Assembly: GCF_000526315.1 (NCBI RefSeq)
Contig: NZ_JAFV01000001.1
Coordinates: forward strand, 2,170,001-2,234,000
Length of the DNA stretch: 64,000 nucleotides
Direction of reading: 5' to 3'
Source of the DNA: Methylopila sp. 73B
GTDB lineage: Bacteria; Pseudomonadota; Alphaproteobacteria; Rhizobiales; Methylopilaceae
Part shown: piece after piece, positions 42,613 through 51,952 of the stretch
Layout: each line of letters starts with the position of its first letter
How positions within the stretch are numbered: position 1 is the stretch's first letter
Notes under the pieces: model-generated
What the model was told of the DNA's origin: nothing
The model's database searches: none
Seen by the model: only the letters and a program-made list of their open reading frames with translations
Translations under genes and position numbers: made by a program

Positions 42613-43455
42613 ATGCTGAAGATCGCAAACATCAAGAACGTGCTGATTGCGCTGAATGAGGACGGCGATGGACGTCCGTCCGACGCGCTCAGCTATGGAC
42701 TGGCGCTTGGGAAGGCGACCGACGCCCACGTTTCCGTGCAGGCGGCGTCGGTCAAGCTGGACATCCCCAGCGCCCACCGCTCCGCCGTCGTTGCAAGCTT
42801 GGTCCATCAGGAAAACCGACGCCTTCAGGAGCTTACCCGGAGGATTGCAGAAAACTCGCGCGCCGAAGGCGCCATGGCCGGCGTGATATGCGAAGTCGAC
42901 GCGCCCCAGTTGACCTACGTGGAACTGAAAGCAGCGGCCTTGGCCCAAGCTCGCGTGAACGACGTCGTCGTCGTCGACGCAGATCCCAGCGCAATGACGG
43001 TGGACGGCGGCCTGCTCCGAGCGCTCGTCTTCGAAAGCGGGCGGCCCGTGGTCGTCGTTCCTCGAGGCTCGGATACATTCGCCTGCGACCGCATCGTCGT
43101 GGCCTGGGACGCAAGCGCGGCTGCGGCCCGGGCAGTCGCCGCCGCCCTGCCCTTCCTCAAGGCCGCTACGAGCGTGGAAATTGTCTGCTATGTCGGCGAC
43201 AAGGACGTTCCCCGCAGCGCCGCAGGAGCGGATCTCGCCGTCGCGCTCGTCCGCCACGGAATAAACGCGACCGTCAACGAGCTTCCTGCGGGGAATGACG
43301 TCGGCACGCGTCTGCGTGGGCAGGCGGGCATCTATCGTGCGGACCTGATCGTGATGGGCGCCTTTGTCCACTCGCCGATCCGCGAATGGATTTTCGGCGG
43401 AGTTACGCAGGAGATGCTGAAAAATAGCGCCACGCCGCTTCTTGTGGCTCGTTGA
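42613..43455 (+). CDS. Universal stress protein, tandem UspA type
   Basis: 280 residues. Domain 1: IKNVLIALNEDGDGRPSDALSYGLALGKA; domain 2: CDRIVVAWDASAAAARAVAAALPFLKAATSVEIV, ending with ADLIVMGAFVHSPIREWIFGGVTQEML. The G-x2-G-x9-G(S/T) ATP loop is weak, so it may not bind ATP. GGAGG precedes ATG 42613. Distinct from the two closely related tandem stress proteins at 28871 and 46956. Confidence 0.87.
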   Translation: MLKIANIKNVLIALNEDGDGRPSDALSYGLALGKATDAHVSVQAASVKLDIPSAHRSAVVASLVHQENRRLQELTRRIAENSRAEGAMAGVICEVDAPQLTYVELKAAALAQARVNDVVVVDADPSAMTVDGGLLRALVFESGRPVVVVPRGSDTFACDRIVVAWDASAAAARAVAAALPFLKAATSVEIVCYVGDKDVPRSAAGADLAVALVRHGINATVNELPAGNDVGTRLRGQAGIYRADLIVMGAFVHSPIREWIFGGVTQEMLKNSATPLLVAR

Positions 43456-43480
43456 GAACCGAATAGCGAGCACCGACCGC

Positions 43481-44148
43481 TTAGCCCGATCCAAGCTCCT
43501 CGAGCCGAGACGGGTTCAGAATTCTGATCCCGTTCGGCACCACAAGGAGGACGCGTTCGCGGCCGAGCCTCGAAATGACGCGACTGACTGTTTCGAGCGT
43601 TAATCCCAGATAGACCGCCAGATCTTAACGGGTCATGGGCAGCGGTATCGTCACTGCGCTGGCGCCCAGGCGGATCAGGCGTTCGCGCATTGTGACAAGG
43701 AAGGACGCCATCTTTTCATCGGCGGAACGGCGGCCCCGCAACACCATATGATCCTGCGCCACGGTCAATTCATGAGTGGCGGCCTCGTGAAGCTTTCTAA
43801 GCAAATGAGGCTTCGCGACGACGAACGAGACAAAATCGATCCTATTGAACCGACACTCGTGCACAGTATCGATAGCGTCAGAAGAATAACCGTTACGCTC
43901 GCTTAGAAAAGACCGATGAAATCTCCAGGCATCATAAATCCGACAATCTGTCGCCGCCCGTCAGGCAAAAAACTTGTACAAACGGGCCTATCCGATGTTA
44001 CATCGTAAACTGACGATGCCATCTCATCTTGGAAAGACAACATCTATTTTGGATTGAAGCATACTTTTTTCTTAAGTAACTTGAGTAATGCGAGGCCACC
44101 GGAATCCAACGCATCGCGTACGCCGCCGCCAGGAGCCGAATAAGGCAT
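43481..44148 (-). pseudogene. FixK/FNR-type regulator, decayed
   Basis: Crp/FNR-family regulator of about 222 codons. From ATG 44148: ALDSGGLALLKLLKKK, then an in-frame TAG where a Gln codon fits, MLSFQDEMASSVYDVTSD (cNMP-type fold), LPDGRRQIVGFMMPGDFIGL, SERNGYSSDAIDTVHECRFNRIDF, ADEKMASFLVTMRERL. A TAA then stands in place of CAA before the intact HTH (DLAVYLGLTLETVSRVISRLGRERVLLV). Two further frame breaks lie in a T-run at about 43970 and at about 43910. No functional protein is expected. It stands next to six FixK-type boxes. Confidence 0.88.
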
Positions 44149-44287
44149 TTGAACAATTTTCGGCAGACCAGCAGCCGAGTAATTACCAAAATAATCTCAG
44201 ACCGATGTTAATCATATTAATTGTAAAAACTTTACTATTTTTACTACTTTATTAAATATGGCTAGAAACTTAGGTCCCCTTTCCCTA
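44149..44287. other. A+T-rich intergenic
   Basis: 139 bp, very A+T-rich compared with all neighbours (runs such as ttaatcatattaatt). It may be the former fixK promoter and a transcription end for the acetyl-CoA synthetase-like gene. No coding potential. Confidence 0.5.
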
Positions 44288-46954
44288 CTATCTCAAATTC
44301 AACGAGAACGTAGTCACACTGCGATCATCACCAGCCAGCGCCTCAAAGCCAAGCTCGCGGCACATCGCGGACATCTCGGCGTTTTCCTTGAGCACCTCTC
44401 CGCGCACCGTCGCCACGTCTTCCGCCTTCGCCCAATTCAGCACGAGGCGCATGAGAGCCCAGCCGATTCCTCGGCCCTTCAGATTGCTTCGAACGAGAAT
44501 GGCGAACTCGCCGTCTGTTCGATCGCCGTTGCAGTGGAGGCTGACGACGCCAGCCGCTTCGCCCGCGGCGTCGAGAGCGACGAAGGCGATGGCGCGCGCG
44601 TAGTCAAGATGAACCAGCTGCGTCAGAAACCCGTGCTCGAGATGGCGAACCGGCGCAAAGAAGCGCAGTCGAAGGTCGTTCGGCTCGACCGCCGTCAGGA
44701 ACCGGCCAATGAGCTCTTCGTCCTCGGCGCGCAACGGCCGCACCCCGTAAGCTGCGCCGGACGTCGTTTTGAGCGATCGCATCCAACCCGACGGATAGGG
44801 CCGGATCACCACTCGGGACGCTCCGGCGGCGGCGATCGCAACGCGCGCGTCCACGGCCAGCACGCCTGCTTCGTCCGCCAGCAATGGGTTGAGATCAATC
44901 GATCGGATCTCCGGGCAGGCGGAAGCCAGCTCGCCGAGCGCGATCAGCACGTTTTCCACGCCAGCGCGGTCGGCTGCGGCCACGTCGCGGTATGCGGCGA
45001 GGGTTCGTCCGACATCGGTCTGGTCGATCAGGTCGGAGGCCAGCGTCCGATCCAGCGGCGGCAAGCCGATCGCCGTATCGCGGTAGATTTCCACGCCGAC
45101 GCCGCCGCGCCCGAACAGAATGACGGGGCCGAACGTTGGGTCGTCGGACAGGCCCGCGATCAGTTCGCGCGCGCCGGGGCGCTTGACCATCGGCTGCAAA
45201 AGGAAGTCTGCGTCGTCGGCGTCGGGTCGCGCCAATTGCACTTTCGTCAACATGTCGTTCGCCGCTCGAGCGACATCGGCAGGCGTTTCGAGACCGAGGC
45301 GAACGCCGCCTACGTCGGATTTGTGGATGATGACCCGCGAACGGATCTTGAGGACGACGGCGTCTGCGCCGCGCAGGATCTGGCGGGCGGCTGCGGCCGC
45401 CGCATCGGGGGTCGCCGCGGTCACGCTCTCGACCATCGGCACCCCGAACGCTTTCAGAAGCCGGCTCGTCTCGATCGGGTCGAGCCAGGCGCGCCCTTCT
45501 GCGACGGCGGCGCGGACGGAGGCGGTCGCGGCGGTGGTCGCAGGGGCATCCGGAAGAATCGCCGCGGCGGGCGTAGCGTTCAGCGCAGCCTGCGCGCGCC
45601 GGTGACGGGTCAAATAGCTGAAAGCCGCGACGGCGTCGCTCTCGGTGTCGAAATGGGGAACTCCAGCTTCGGCGAAAAGCCGGTTGATCTCTTCGCCCGC
45701 GCCAAGCCACGAGGCGAAGACCGGCTTCGGGGGCGAGGAACGCGCTCTCGCCGCGGCGATCGTCGCGATGACGGCCCGCGCGGTCGCCTCTGAGGACGCC
45801 AACGCCGTCGGAACGTCGAGGGCGACGACGGCGTCGACCTGTTCGTCTCGGAGCAGGGCGTCGAGCGCGCCGGCGAAACGCGCCGCATCGGCGTCGCCGA
45901 TGACGTCGACGGGGTTGGAGCGCGACCATGTGCTGGGAAGCAGTTGATCGAGCGCGATCAGGGTGCGGGGGGAGATCGCGGCGACCGCGCCGTGAGCGTC
46001 GAGATGGCGATCGATCGCAAGGACGCCAATCCCGCCGCCGTTTGTGAGGATGCCCAACCGATCCCCCCGGTCGAACTGACCGCGGCCGAGCGCCTCTGCG
46101 GCGACGAACAGCTGATCCAGATCCAGGACCCTCAAAAGCCCCGCGCGCCGGAAGGCTGCGTCGTAGACGCCGTCAGCGCCCGCGAGGGCGCCGGTATGGG
46201 TGGCCGCCGCCCTGGCGCCTTCGGCGTGCCGGCCTCCCTTGACCACGACGACCGGCTTGACGCGCGCGGCCGCGCGGGCGGCCGACATGAACTTGCCGGC
46301 GTCGGTGATAGCTTCGACATAAAGCAGAATCGCGCGGGTCCGGCCATCGCCGGCGAAGTGGTCGAGGCAATCCGCGACATCCACGTCGAGGGCGTCTCCA
46401 AGGGACACAACAGCGGAGAAGCCAAGCGCGCGTTTGGTCCCCCAGCCGACGAGGGCGGCGGCCACGGCCCCGGACTGGCTAACGAGGGCGAGATCGCCTT
46501 TCAGGCACGGGCCCGCCGAAAAACTTGCGTTGAGGCCGGCTGACGGCGCGAGGAGACCAAAGGCGTTCGGGCCCAGAAGCCGTAAGCCATGCGCCCTGGC
46601 CGCCTTGGCGGTCGCCTCGGATTGCGAGCCTGGGCCGCGCGACAGGCCGGCGGTGAGGATGACCGCGGCCCCCGCGTGGGCCGCCGCCGCCTCCGCGATC
46701 ACAGCCGGCACGACCCCCGGGGGCGTGCACACCACGACGAGATCCACTGCGCTGCCAATACCCGCGAGCGTGCGCACGCACGCGGCGCCGGACACCGTCG
46801 CATGGTTGGGATTGACCGGAACGATGCGTCCGGCGAAGCCGCCCGCGGCCAGATTGGCCATCACCGCCCGACCCAGCGAACCGGGCCGGTCGCTTGCGCC
46901 GACGACCGCGACAGAGGCCGGCCGAAAAAGCCGGTCGAGCGCAAAGCTGCTCAT
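44288..46954 (-). CDS. Acetyl-CoA synthetase (ADP-forming)-like / GNAT acetyltransferase fusion
   Basis: 888 residues. N-terminal CoA-binding/ligase domains (ASVAVVGASDRPGSLGRAV, LVSQSGAVAAALVGWG, THTGALAG), ATP-grasp-like part (VVLKIRSRVIIHKSDVGGVRLGL, ILFGRGGVGVEIYRD), and C-terminal GNAT domain (about 730-888, SNLKGRGIGWALMRLVLNWA). Such fusions act as protein lysine acetyltransferases (Pat-type) or acyl-CoA sensors. Its start lies one base beyond the stop of the universal stress protein, so they are co-transcribed behind the FixK box at 47852. Intact. Confidence 0.87.
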   Translation of the reverse strand: MSSFALDRLFRPASVAVVGASDRPGSLGRAVMANLAAGGFAGRIVPVNPNHATVSGAACVRTLAGIGSAVDLVVVCTPPGVVPAVIAEAAAAHAGAAVILTAGLSRGPGSQSEATAKAARAHGLRLLGPNAFGLLAPSAGLNASFSAGPCLKGDLALVSQSGAVAAALVGWGTKRALGFSAVVSLGDALDVDVADCLDHFAGDGRTRAILLYVEAITDAGKFMSAARAAARVKPVVVVKGGRHAEGARAAATHTGALAGADGVYDAAFRRAGLLRVLDLDQLFVAAEALGRGQFDRGDRLGILTNGGGIGVLAIDRHLDAHGAVAAISPRTLIALDQLLPSTWSRSNPVDVIGDADAARFAGALDALLRDEQVDAVVALDVPTALASSEATARAVIATIAAARARSSPPKPVFASWLGAGEEINRLFAEAGVPHFDTESDAVAAFSYLTRHRRAQAALNATPAAAILPDAPATTAATASVRAAVAEGRAWLDPIETSRLLKAFGVPMVESVTAATPDAAAAAARQILRGADAVVLKIRSRVIIHKSDVGGVRLGLETPADVARAANDMLTKVQLARPDADDADFLLQPMVKRPGARELIAGLSDDPTFGPVILFGRGGVGVEIYRDTAIGLPPLDRTLASDLIDQTDVGRTLAAYRDVAAADRAGVENVLIALGELASACPEIRSIDLNPLLADEAGVLAVDARVAIAAAGASRVVIRPYPSGWMRSLKTTSGAAYGVRPLRAEDEELIGRFLTAVEPNDLRLRFFAPVRHLEHGFLTQLVHLDYARAIAFVALDAAGEAAGVVSLHCNGDRTDGEFAILVRSNLKGRGIGWALMRLVLNWAKAEDVATVRGEVLKENAEMSAMCRELGFEALAGDDRSVTTFSLNLR

Positions 46955-46955
46955 T

Positions 46956-47795
46956 TCAATGCGACATGAACAGACAGTGTTTCGACGTCTCCAAGAGATC
47001 GCGCGTCACGCCGCCGAAGAGCCACTCGCGGGTGCGGCTGTGACCGTAAGCCCCGGAGACGATGAGATCCGCGCCGATGTCGTCGGCCTGATCCATAAGG
47101 TCGTTCGCCACGGTCTCCAGCTGTCCGGAGTGGACTGAGGCGTGGGCCCGCACGCCGTGCCGATCGAGCCATGCCGCGACGTCCTCAGCGCCGGCGTCGC
47201 GAAGCGCCGGCGTCGCCGCTAAGATGACCACCTCGTTCGCCTTCTTCAGGATGGGGAGCGCGTCACGCACCGCACGTCGCGCTTCCCGCGTATCCTTCCA
47301 GGCGACGACGACCTTATGAGCCGCGAGATAGTCTTTTTCCGGCGGCACTACGAGGATCGGCCGGCCGCATTCCAGCGCGATCGCGCCGGGGCGAACCCCC
47401 AGCGCGCCATCTTCGATGTCGTAGCTCGCGCGCCGTCCCACCACCACGAGGTCCGCGGCGCGCGCCTGCTCGATGAGGAACCGTTCCGGGTCAGTGACGC
47501 AGGCGCGCCATTCAGCGTCGTTGCGCGAGCCGACGACTGCGTCAAACGTTCGTCGCGCCGCACGCAAATCTCCCTCGACGCGGGCCCGCTCTTCGTCAGA
47601 GACCGAGGCCGAAATATTGACGGCTCCTTCCGCATAAACTTCCAGAAGCTGCTGCTCCGCTGCGGCTCCGACGAAATATGCGCCATACCGCTCCGCGAAC
47701 TGGGCCGCGAGCCGTCCTCGCGCCTCGGCATAGGGCGTAAGATCGAAGTGCACGAGAATGCTGGCGAAACCGGCGCCAACTTGCGTGGAGTTCAT
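46956..47795 (-). CDS. Universal stress protein, tandem UspA type
   Basis: 279 residues, paralogue of the protein at 28871-29716: same N-terminal SFASILVHFDLTP segment, same VVVAWKDTREARRAVRDALPIL core and C-terminal SGAYGHSRTREWLFGGVTRDLL. AGGAGGAG precedes ATG 47795. First gene of a two-gene unit with the acetyltransferase fusion. A perfect FNR/FixK box lies 57 bp upstream. Confidence 0.88.
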   Translation of the reverse strand: MNSTQVGAGFASILVHFDLTPYAEARGRLAAQFAERYGAYFVGAAAEQQLLEVYAEGAVNISASVSDEERARVEGDLRAARRTFDAVVGSRNDAEWRACVTDPERFLIEQARAADLVVVGRRASYDIEDGALGVRPGAIALECGRPILVVPPEKDYLAAHKVVVAWKDTREARRAVRDALPILKKANEVVILAATPALRDAGAEDVAAWLDRHGVRAHASVHSGQLETVANDLMDQADDIGADLIVSGAYGHSRTREWLFGGVTRDLLETSKHCLFMSH

Positions 47796-47851
47796 GAGCC
47801 GCTCCTCCTGCGATCTGAGCCCCGAGCATCTTCAGATCGCTCCCGAAAGCT

Positions 47852-47865
47852 TTGATTTCGATCAA
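47852..47865. promoter_or_regulatory. FNR/FixK-type box (perfect)
   Basis: TTGATTTCGATCAA, 57 bp ahead of the universal stress protein start. Stretch 47866-48117 beyond it holds no gene that I can support. Confidence 0.67.
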
Positions 47866-48117
47866 AACTTGAGAGTCACGCCCCATGACATGGCCAGCGG
47901 CCCAAATGAAAGAAAACGATCACGGCCAGCACGAAAGCTCGCATTGGCAGCACTCCGAACAGGTTCCGCCGGTAGGCGGCATGGCCGACAAGGCGAAAAT
48001 GCCTACCTTTCAACCAAGTCCGACCGTCCGCTCCTACCGCGAAACTATCATTTGCTGAGCACCGCTCTAAGTGTTGGGGTTTGGATAAACGGAGCCCGCA
48101 GCTGCTGCTCGCGTAAG

Positions 48118-48578
48118 GCGGGCGGCTCTGTCCGTTCACGGCGTTCGCCGACAACGACGGCGTCGACCTTCTCGTGCTCGACAAGAAGACCCGACGCGTT
48201 CCCGCGCTTCAGGTCAAGGCTCGGAGAGCGCGGGACGCGTCGACTGGAACCCTTTAGTTCGACGTAGGGCTCAGGACCTTTCAGAAGCACTCGGACGCTT
48301 TGCTGATTGCGATCCTGTTCGATCAGAACGGGGCTGGGGGATTGGAGCGGCTCTGGCTGATCCCGTCGCGCGAACTTTCCGGAGGCGGGAAGCGAGGGGA
48401 GGAGAAGATCAGCATTCGCCCGAACCCCTCCCCGACTTCGAAGGATCGGTATGCCCTCTATAGTCACCAAGACGTGCGCTGCGACGAGGCCGACGCGCGG
48501 TTCGCGGACCCGTTGCGCCATCACGGAGGCGATGAATGCGGCGGGATGAGATCGCCGACCTCGCGGCCTTCGTGGTGA
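48118..48578 (+). pseudogene. DUF4365-like protein remnant with in-frame TAG
   Basis: The frame reads TAFADNDGVDLLVLDKKTRRVPALQVKARR, TAG at 48255-48257, then FDVGLRTFQKHSDALLIAILFDQNG and RLWLIPSRELSG. The D-x-D...QVK layout is typical of small nuclease-fold proteins of the DUF4365 kind, and CAG in place of TAG would restore a continuous protein. The N-terminus is missing. Likely dead. Family assignment is tentative. Confidence 0.55.
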
Positions 48579-48703
48579 TGGTGAGAATTGACGAGGCCTC
48601 GCCGACCGACGCCGATTTATGGCGCGGTCGGCGTTCCTCTGACCGCTCTAGCGAAAGCGGACACGCTGCCTCCAGAGCGACGCGTTCGCCCCGACGTCGG
48701 GGA

Positions 48704-49051
48704 TTAAGACCGTGCGGCCGTGACGACCACCTCGATCAGAACGCCCTTCCCGAGCTCGGCGACGCCCAGCGTCGCGCGAGCCGGCAGATCGTCCGCCGCG
48801 AGCCACGCGGTCCAAGCGTCGTTCATCTCCTTCTTCAGGCTCATGTCGGTCACGTAGAGCGTGGCCGAAAGCAGCTTCGTCTTGTCCGAGCCGGCCTCCG
48901 CGAGCAGCTTGTCCAGCTTGCGGCAGATGTCGGCGGTCTGCTCGCCCATCCCTTGCGCCACGTCGTCGGCGATCAGGCCGCCGAAATAAATCGTGCCGGC
49001 ATGCTCCACGAAACGGTGCATGATGGGGGTCTGGACGGAACGCTTAATCAT
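48704..49051 (-). CDS. RidA-family protein (imine/enamine deaminase)
   Basis: 115 residues. Members hydrolyse reactive enamine/imine intermediates released by flavin amine oxidases. Seen: YFGGLIADD, ADICRKLDKLLAEAGSDKTKLLSATLYVTDM and the end LPARATLGVAELGKGVLIEVVVTA, where RidA proteins keep the catalytic Arg and Glu. AAAGGAAAG precedes ATG. Last gene of the amine-oxidase operon, a sensible place for handling imine products. Confidence 0.9.
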   Translation of the reverse strand: MIKRSVQTPIMHRFVEHAGTIYFGGLIADDVAQGMGEQTADICRKLDKLLAEAGSDKTKLLSATLYVTDMSLKKEMNDAWTAWLAADDLPARATLGVAELGKGVLIEVVVTAARS

Positions 49052-49084
49052 TGGATCTTTCCTTTACTGAGCGAGGAGGAGCCG

Positions 49085-50209
49085 TCACACCGCCGCAGAC
49101 CGGGCGAAGCGATTGATGGCGAAGGGGCTGATCGGCAGGTTGGTCCGGCCGCCGACGATCAATTCGGCGAGGATTGAGCCCACGATCGGACCGAGCTGAA
49201 AGCCGTGCAGGGAATAGCCGAAGGAATGGAACAGGCCGGGCTCCCTGGAGCTGGGGCCGATCACGGGCAGGCCGTCGGCCGTGCGCGCCTCGATCCCAGC
49301 CCAGGCGCGCACGACCTGCGCGTCGCGCATCACCGGGAACAGGTCGCGGACCGTGCGCGCGTTTTCCGCCAGCTTGCGATGATCGACTAGCGTCCGGTCG
49401 CGATCAGGATCCGCGCGGCCGAGATAGCCGCCGCCGATCAGGACCGTGCCGTTTGCGAACTGCTTGAAGGAGAGCGTGCGCGATATCGCGCCGACGACCG
49501 GCGCGAGGAACGGCGGCCGCCGCTCGGTGATCATCAGCATCGGCGCGACCGCCTCAACGGGGACCGGCTCTCCGAAGGCGGCGGCGAAACGACCGGCCCA
49601 GGCGCCGGCGGCGTTCACGACGACCGGCGCCGAAAGCACGCGTCCGTCCGCGAGCGTTGCGGTCCAGAGCTCCCTGTCGCGCGCGAGACGCGCGACCGCG
49701 ACGCCTTCCAGGATCGTCGCGCCGAGGCGTTCGGCCTTGTTGCGGAACGCCTGCACGGTGCGAAAGGGCAGCGCCGCCCCATCGTCGCGCGACAGCAATC
49801 CGCCGACGCAGTGCTCCGAGATCGCCGAGACGCGGGCGCGAAGCTCGTCGCGGTCGATGACCTCCTCATGGTCGAAGCCCGCGGCGAGCAGCGTCTCGCG
49901 CCGCGCGCGGCATTTCTCCAGATCGGCCTCGTCCTCGGCGATCTTGATCTGGCCGTGGCTCTCGAAGCCGCAATCGTCGTCGGTCAGGTCCTCGATCCGG
50001 CGCCAGAGCTCCATCGAGGCGACGCTCAGCGGCACCTCGGGAAGAGCGCGGCCTAATCGGCGCACGCCCCCCGCGTTCACGCCCGAGGCATGGCGACCGA
50101 CATAATCCTTCTCGACGAGCGTCACGGCGACGCCCCGCATGGCGAGATGGAGCGCCGCCGAGCAGCCGTGCAGGCCGCCGCCGATCACCAGAACGTCCGG
50201 CGCGGCCAT
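49085..50209 (-). CDS. FAD-dependent amine/amino-acid oxidase (DAO family), OoxB-like
   Basis: 374 residues. N-terminal VLVIGGGLHGCSAALHLAMRGVAVTLVEKD binds FAD; C-terminal RAWAGIEARTADGLPVIGPSSREPGLFHSFGYSLHGFQLGP is typical of the catalytic beta subunit of opine oxidase and D-hydroxyproline dehydrogenase. ATG 50209 follows the stop of the alpha-like subunit by four bases; TTG 50227 would overlap it. With the two next genes it should form a heterotrimer oxidising a secondary amine. Confidence 0.85.
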   Translation of the reverse strand: MAAPDVLVIGGGLHGCSAALHLAMRGVAVTLVEKDYVGRHASGVNAGGVRRLGRALPEVPLSVASMELWRRIEDLTDDDCGFESHGQIKIAEDEADLEKCRARRETLLAAGFDHEEVIDRDELRARVSAISEHCVGGLLSRDDGAALPFRTVQAFRNKAERLGATILEGVAVARLARDRELWTATLADGRVLSAPVVVNAAGAWAGRFAAAFGEPVPVEAVAPMLMITERRPPFLAPVVGAISRTLSFKQFANGTVLIGGGYLGRADPDRDRTLVDHRKLAENARTVRDLFPVMRDAQVVRAWAGIEARTADGLPVIGPSSREPGLFHSFGYSLHGFQLGPIVGSILAELIVGGRTNLPISPFAINRFARSAAV

Positions 50210-50213
50210 CGCG

Positions 50214-51653
50214 TCAGCCCCTGACAACGGCCTTCAGGTCGTCCTCGGTCTGGTCGAGCGTCGCGATCTCCGCGAGAGTGATCGGCTTTACAGGCGAGCG
50301 CAGTCGGTAGTAGCCGATTTCGGCCGGCGACACGCCGCGCTCGTCGGCGATCGTCTCGGCGACGGTGAGGCCGCACAGACGGCCCTGACACGGTCCCATG
50401 CCGCAGCGCAGGAACGACTTCAGCTGGTTGGGACCTGCGACGTTCAGGCTAGAGACCGCCGTCCGGATCTGCGCTCCGGTGACCTCCTCGCAGCGGCAGG
50501 CGATCGTGTCGCCCTCGCAGGTTCGGAACGACTTGGCCGGACGATAGAGCGCGTCAAGAAACCCTCGGCCCCGGTCGTAACGCGCGAGCGCCTTGCGCAC
50601 GGGGCGCGCGCGCTCCGCCATCCCCGTCTCGGAAAGCCTGCCGAGTGCGCGCAACGCATCGAGCGCCGCGATCCGGCCGCGCAGCGCCGCGGCTTCCGCG
50701 CCGGCGATCCCCGCTCCGTCGCCCGCGACGCTCACGCCTTCGACGCTCGTGCGGCCCCATTCGTCCGTCTTCGGCTTCCAGCAGAGCTGAACGTCGTCCC
50801 AGACGAGCTCGCAGCCGGCCGCGCTCGCCATGTTGACGTTCGGCGTGACGCCCTGATGCAGGAGGAGGTGGTCGGCCTCGATCGTCCTCGCTTCGCCGTT
50901 CGCGACGTAGCGCACGCGGTCGAGACGGCCGTCGCCTTCCGCCGCAAGCGACGTCACGCCTGAGATGATCTCGATCTCCCTGCGGACCCTGGCGAGGAGC
51001 TTCAGTCCCTTCGCGAGATAGGGGGAGGTTAGGAAGGCCGGCAGTTTGGGAAGAGCGGCCGTCCAGTTCGCCTTCGGCGTCGTGTCGAGAATGACCGAGA
51101 ACGTCCGACCGGCGGCGAGCGACTGCGCCGCGATCAGCCAGAGCAGCGGACCGGAGCCCGCTAGAACGACGCGGCCCGTCGCCGTGGCGCCGGCCGTCTT
51201 CAGCAGAATCTGCGCGGCGCCGGCCGTCATCACGCCCGGCAGTGTCCAGCCGGGGATCGGGAACGGCCGCTCCAGCGCGCCGGTGGCCATAACAACCCGG
51301 CGCGCCGTCAGGAGGCGGGCGTGGCCGGCCTTGGACACGCCGATCTCGAGCTCCGGCGACACTTGCCAGACGGTCGCGCCCGGAAGATAGGCCGATCCGC
51401 TCTCGGCGAAGGACGAGGCGAGCGTCTCCCCCATCCAGTATTCGGCGCCGAGCACGTCCCTCCTTTCCTTCAACGGCGTCGCGCTGATCGCGCGGTAGAT
51501 CTGGCCGCCGGGCGCGGCGTTCTCGTCCACGAGCAGCGTCTTCGCTCCGCCTTGCGACGCCAGCGCGGCGCAGGCGAGGCCGGCGGGGCCGGCGCCGACC
51601 ACCACGAGGTCGTAGGCCGCTTCGAGATCGGCGACTTCTTCGATCGGAATCAT
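50214..51653 (-). CDS. FAD/[2Fe-2S] oxidoreductase, opine-oxidase alpha-like (OoxA-like)
   Basis: 479 residues. FAD-binding YDLVVVGAGPAGLACAALASQGG, a second nucleotide fold GRVVLAGSGPLLWLIAAQSLAAG, GVSVAGDGAGIAGAEAAALRG, and a C-terminal BFD-type [2Fe-2S] segment (CRCEEVTGAQIRTAV, then CGMGPCQGRLCG). This is the architecture of OoxA, HcnB and D-hydroxyproline dehydrogenase alpha subunits. Start overlaps the stop of the small 2Fe-2S gene (ATGA). Confidence 0.87.
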   Translation of the reverse strand: MIPIEEVADLEAAYDLVVVGAGPAGLACAALASQGGAKTLLVDENAAPGGQIYRAISATPLKERRDVLGAEYWMGETLASSFAESGSAYLPGATVWQVSPELEIGVSKAGHARLLTARRVVMATGALERPFPIPGWTLPGVMTAGAAQILLKTAGATATGRVVLAGSGPLLWLIAAQSLAAGRTFSVILDTTPKANWTAALPKLPAFLTSPYLAKGLKLLARVRREIEIISGVTSLAAEGDGRLDRVRYVANGEARTIEADHLLLHQGVTPNVNMASAAGCELVWDDVQLCWKPKTDEWGRTSVEGVSVAGDGAGIAGAEAAALRGRIAALDALRALGRLSETGMAERARPVRKALARYDRGRGFLDALYRPAKSFRTCEGDTIACRCEEVTGAQIRTAVSSLNVAGPNQLKSFLRCGMGPCQGRLCGLTVAETIADERGVSPAEIGYYRLRSPVKPITLAEIATLDQTEDDLKAVVRG

Positions 51654-51952
51654 CGGCCGAGCTCCCTCTTGCCGCGGCCGAGCTGCGTCTCGACGCTCAT
51701 GCCCTCGCGCACGGGGACGAGGCAGGCCTGCCGATTGCCGACGCCGTCGATGGTGACGAGGCAGTCGAAGCAGACGCCCATCAGGCAGTACGGCGCCCGC
51801 GGCGCGCCCGAGACCGGCGTGGTCCGGCAGGTCTCGACGCCGGCGAGAAGCAATGCGGAGGCGACGGTGTCGCCTTCGCGCGCCTCGACCGCCTTGCCGT
51901 CGATCGTGAAGCTCAGGGCGTCGCCCCGGATGTCAGGCAGCCGCTGAAACAT
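51650..51952 (-). CDS. Small (2Fe-2S)-binding protein, opine-oxidase gamma-like
   Basis: 100 residues. Cysteine set CRTTPVSGAPRAPYC, GVCFDC and QAC fits the small ferredoxin-like subunit of heterotrimeric amine oxidases (HcnA/OoxX-like), carrying electrons from the FAD subunits. Overlaps the next gene by ATGA and the preceding FAD gene by about 20 bases, so the set is tightly coupled. Confidence 0.87.
   Translation of the reverse strand: MFQRLPDIRGDALSFTIDGKAVEAREGDTVASALLLAGVETCRTTPVSGAPRAPYCLMGVCFDCLVTIDGVGNRQACLVPVREGMSVETQLGRGKRELGR

Noticed and set aside
43998-44189. 63-codon minus-strand ORF in the A+T-rich stretch
   Set aside because: It overlaps the decayed fixK 5' region in another frame and shows no family; a by-product of low GC.
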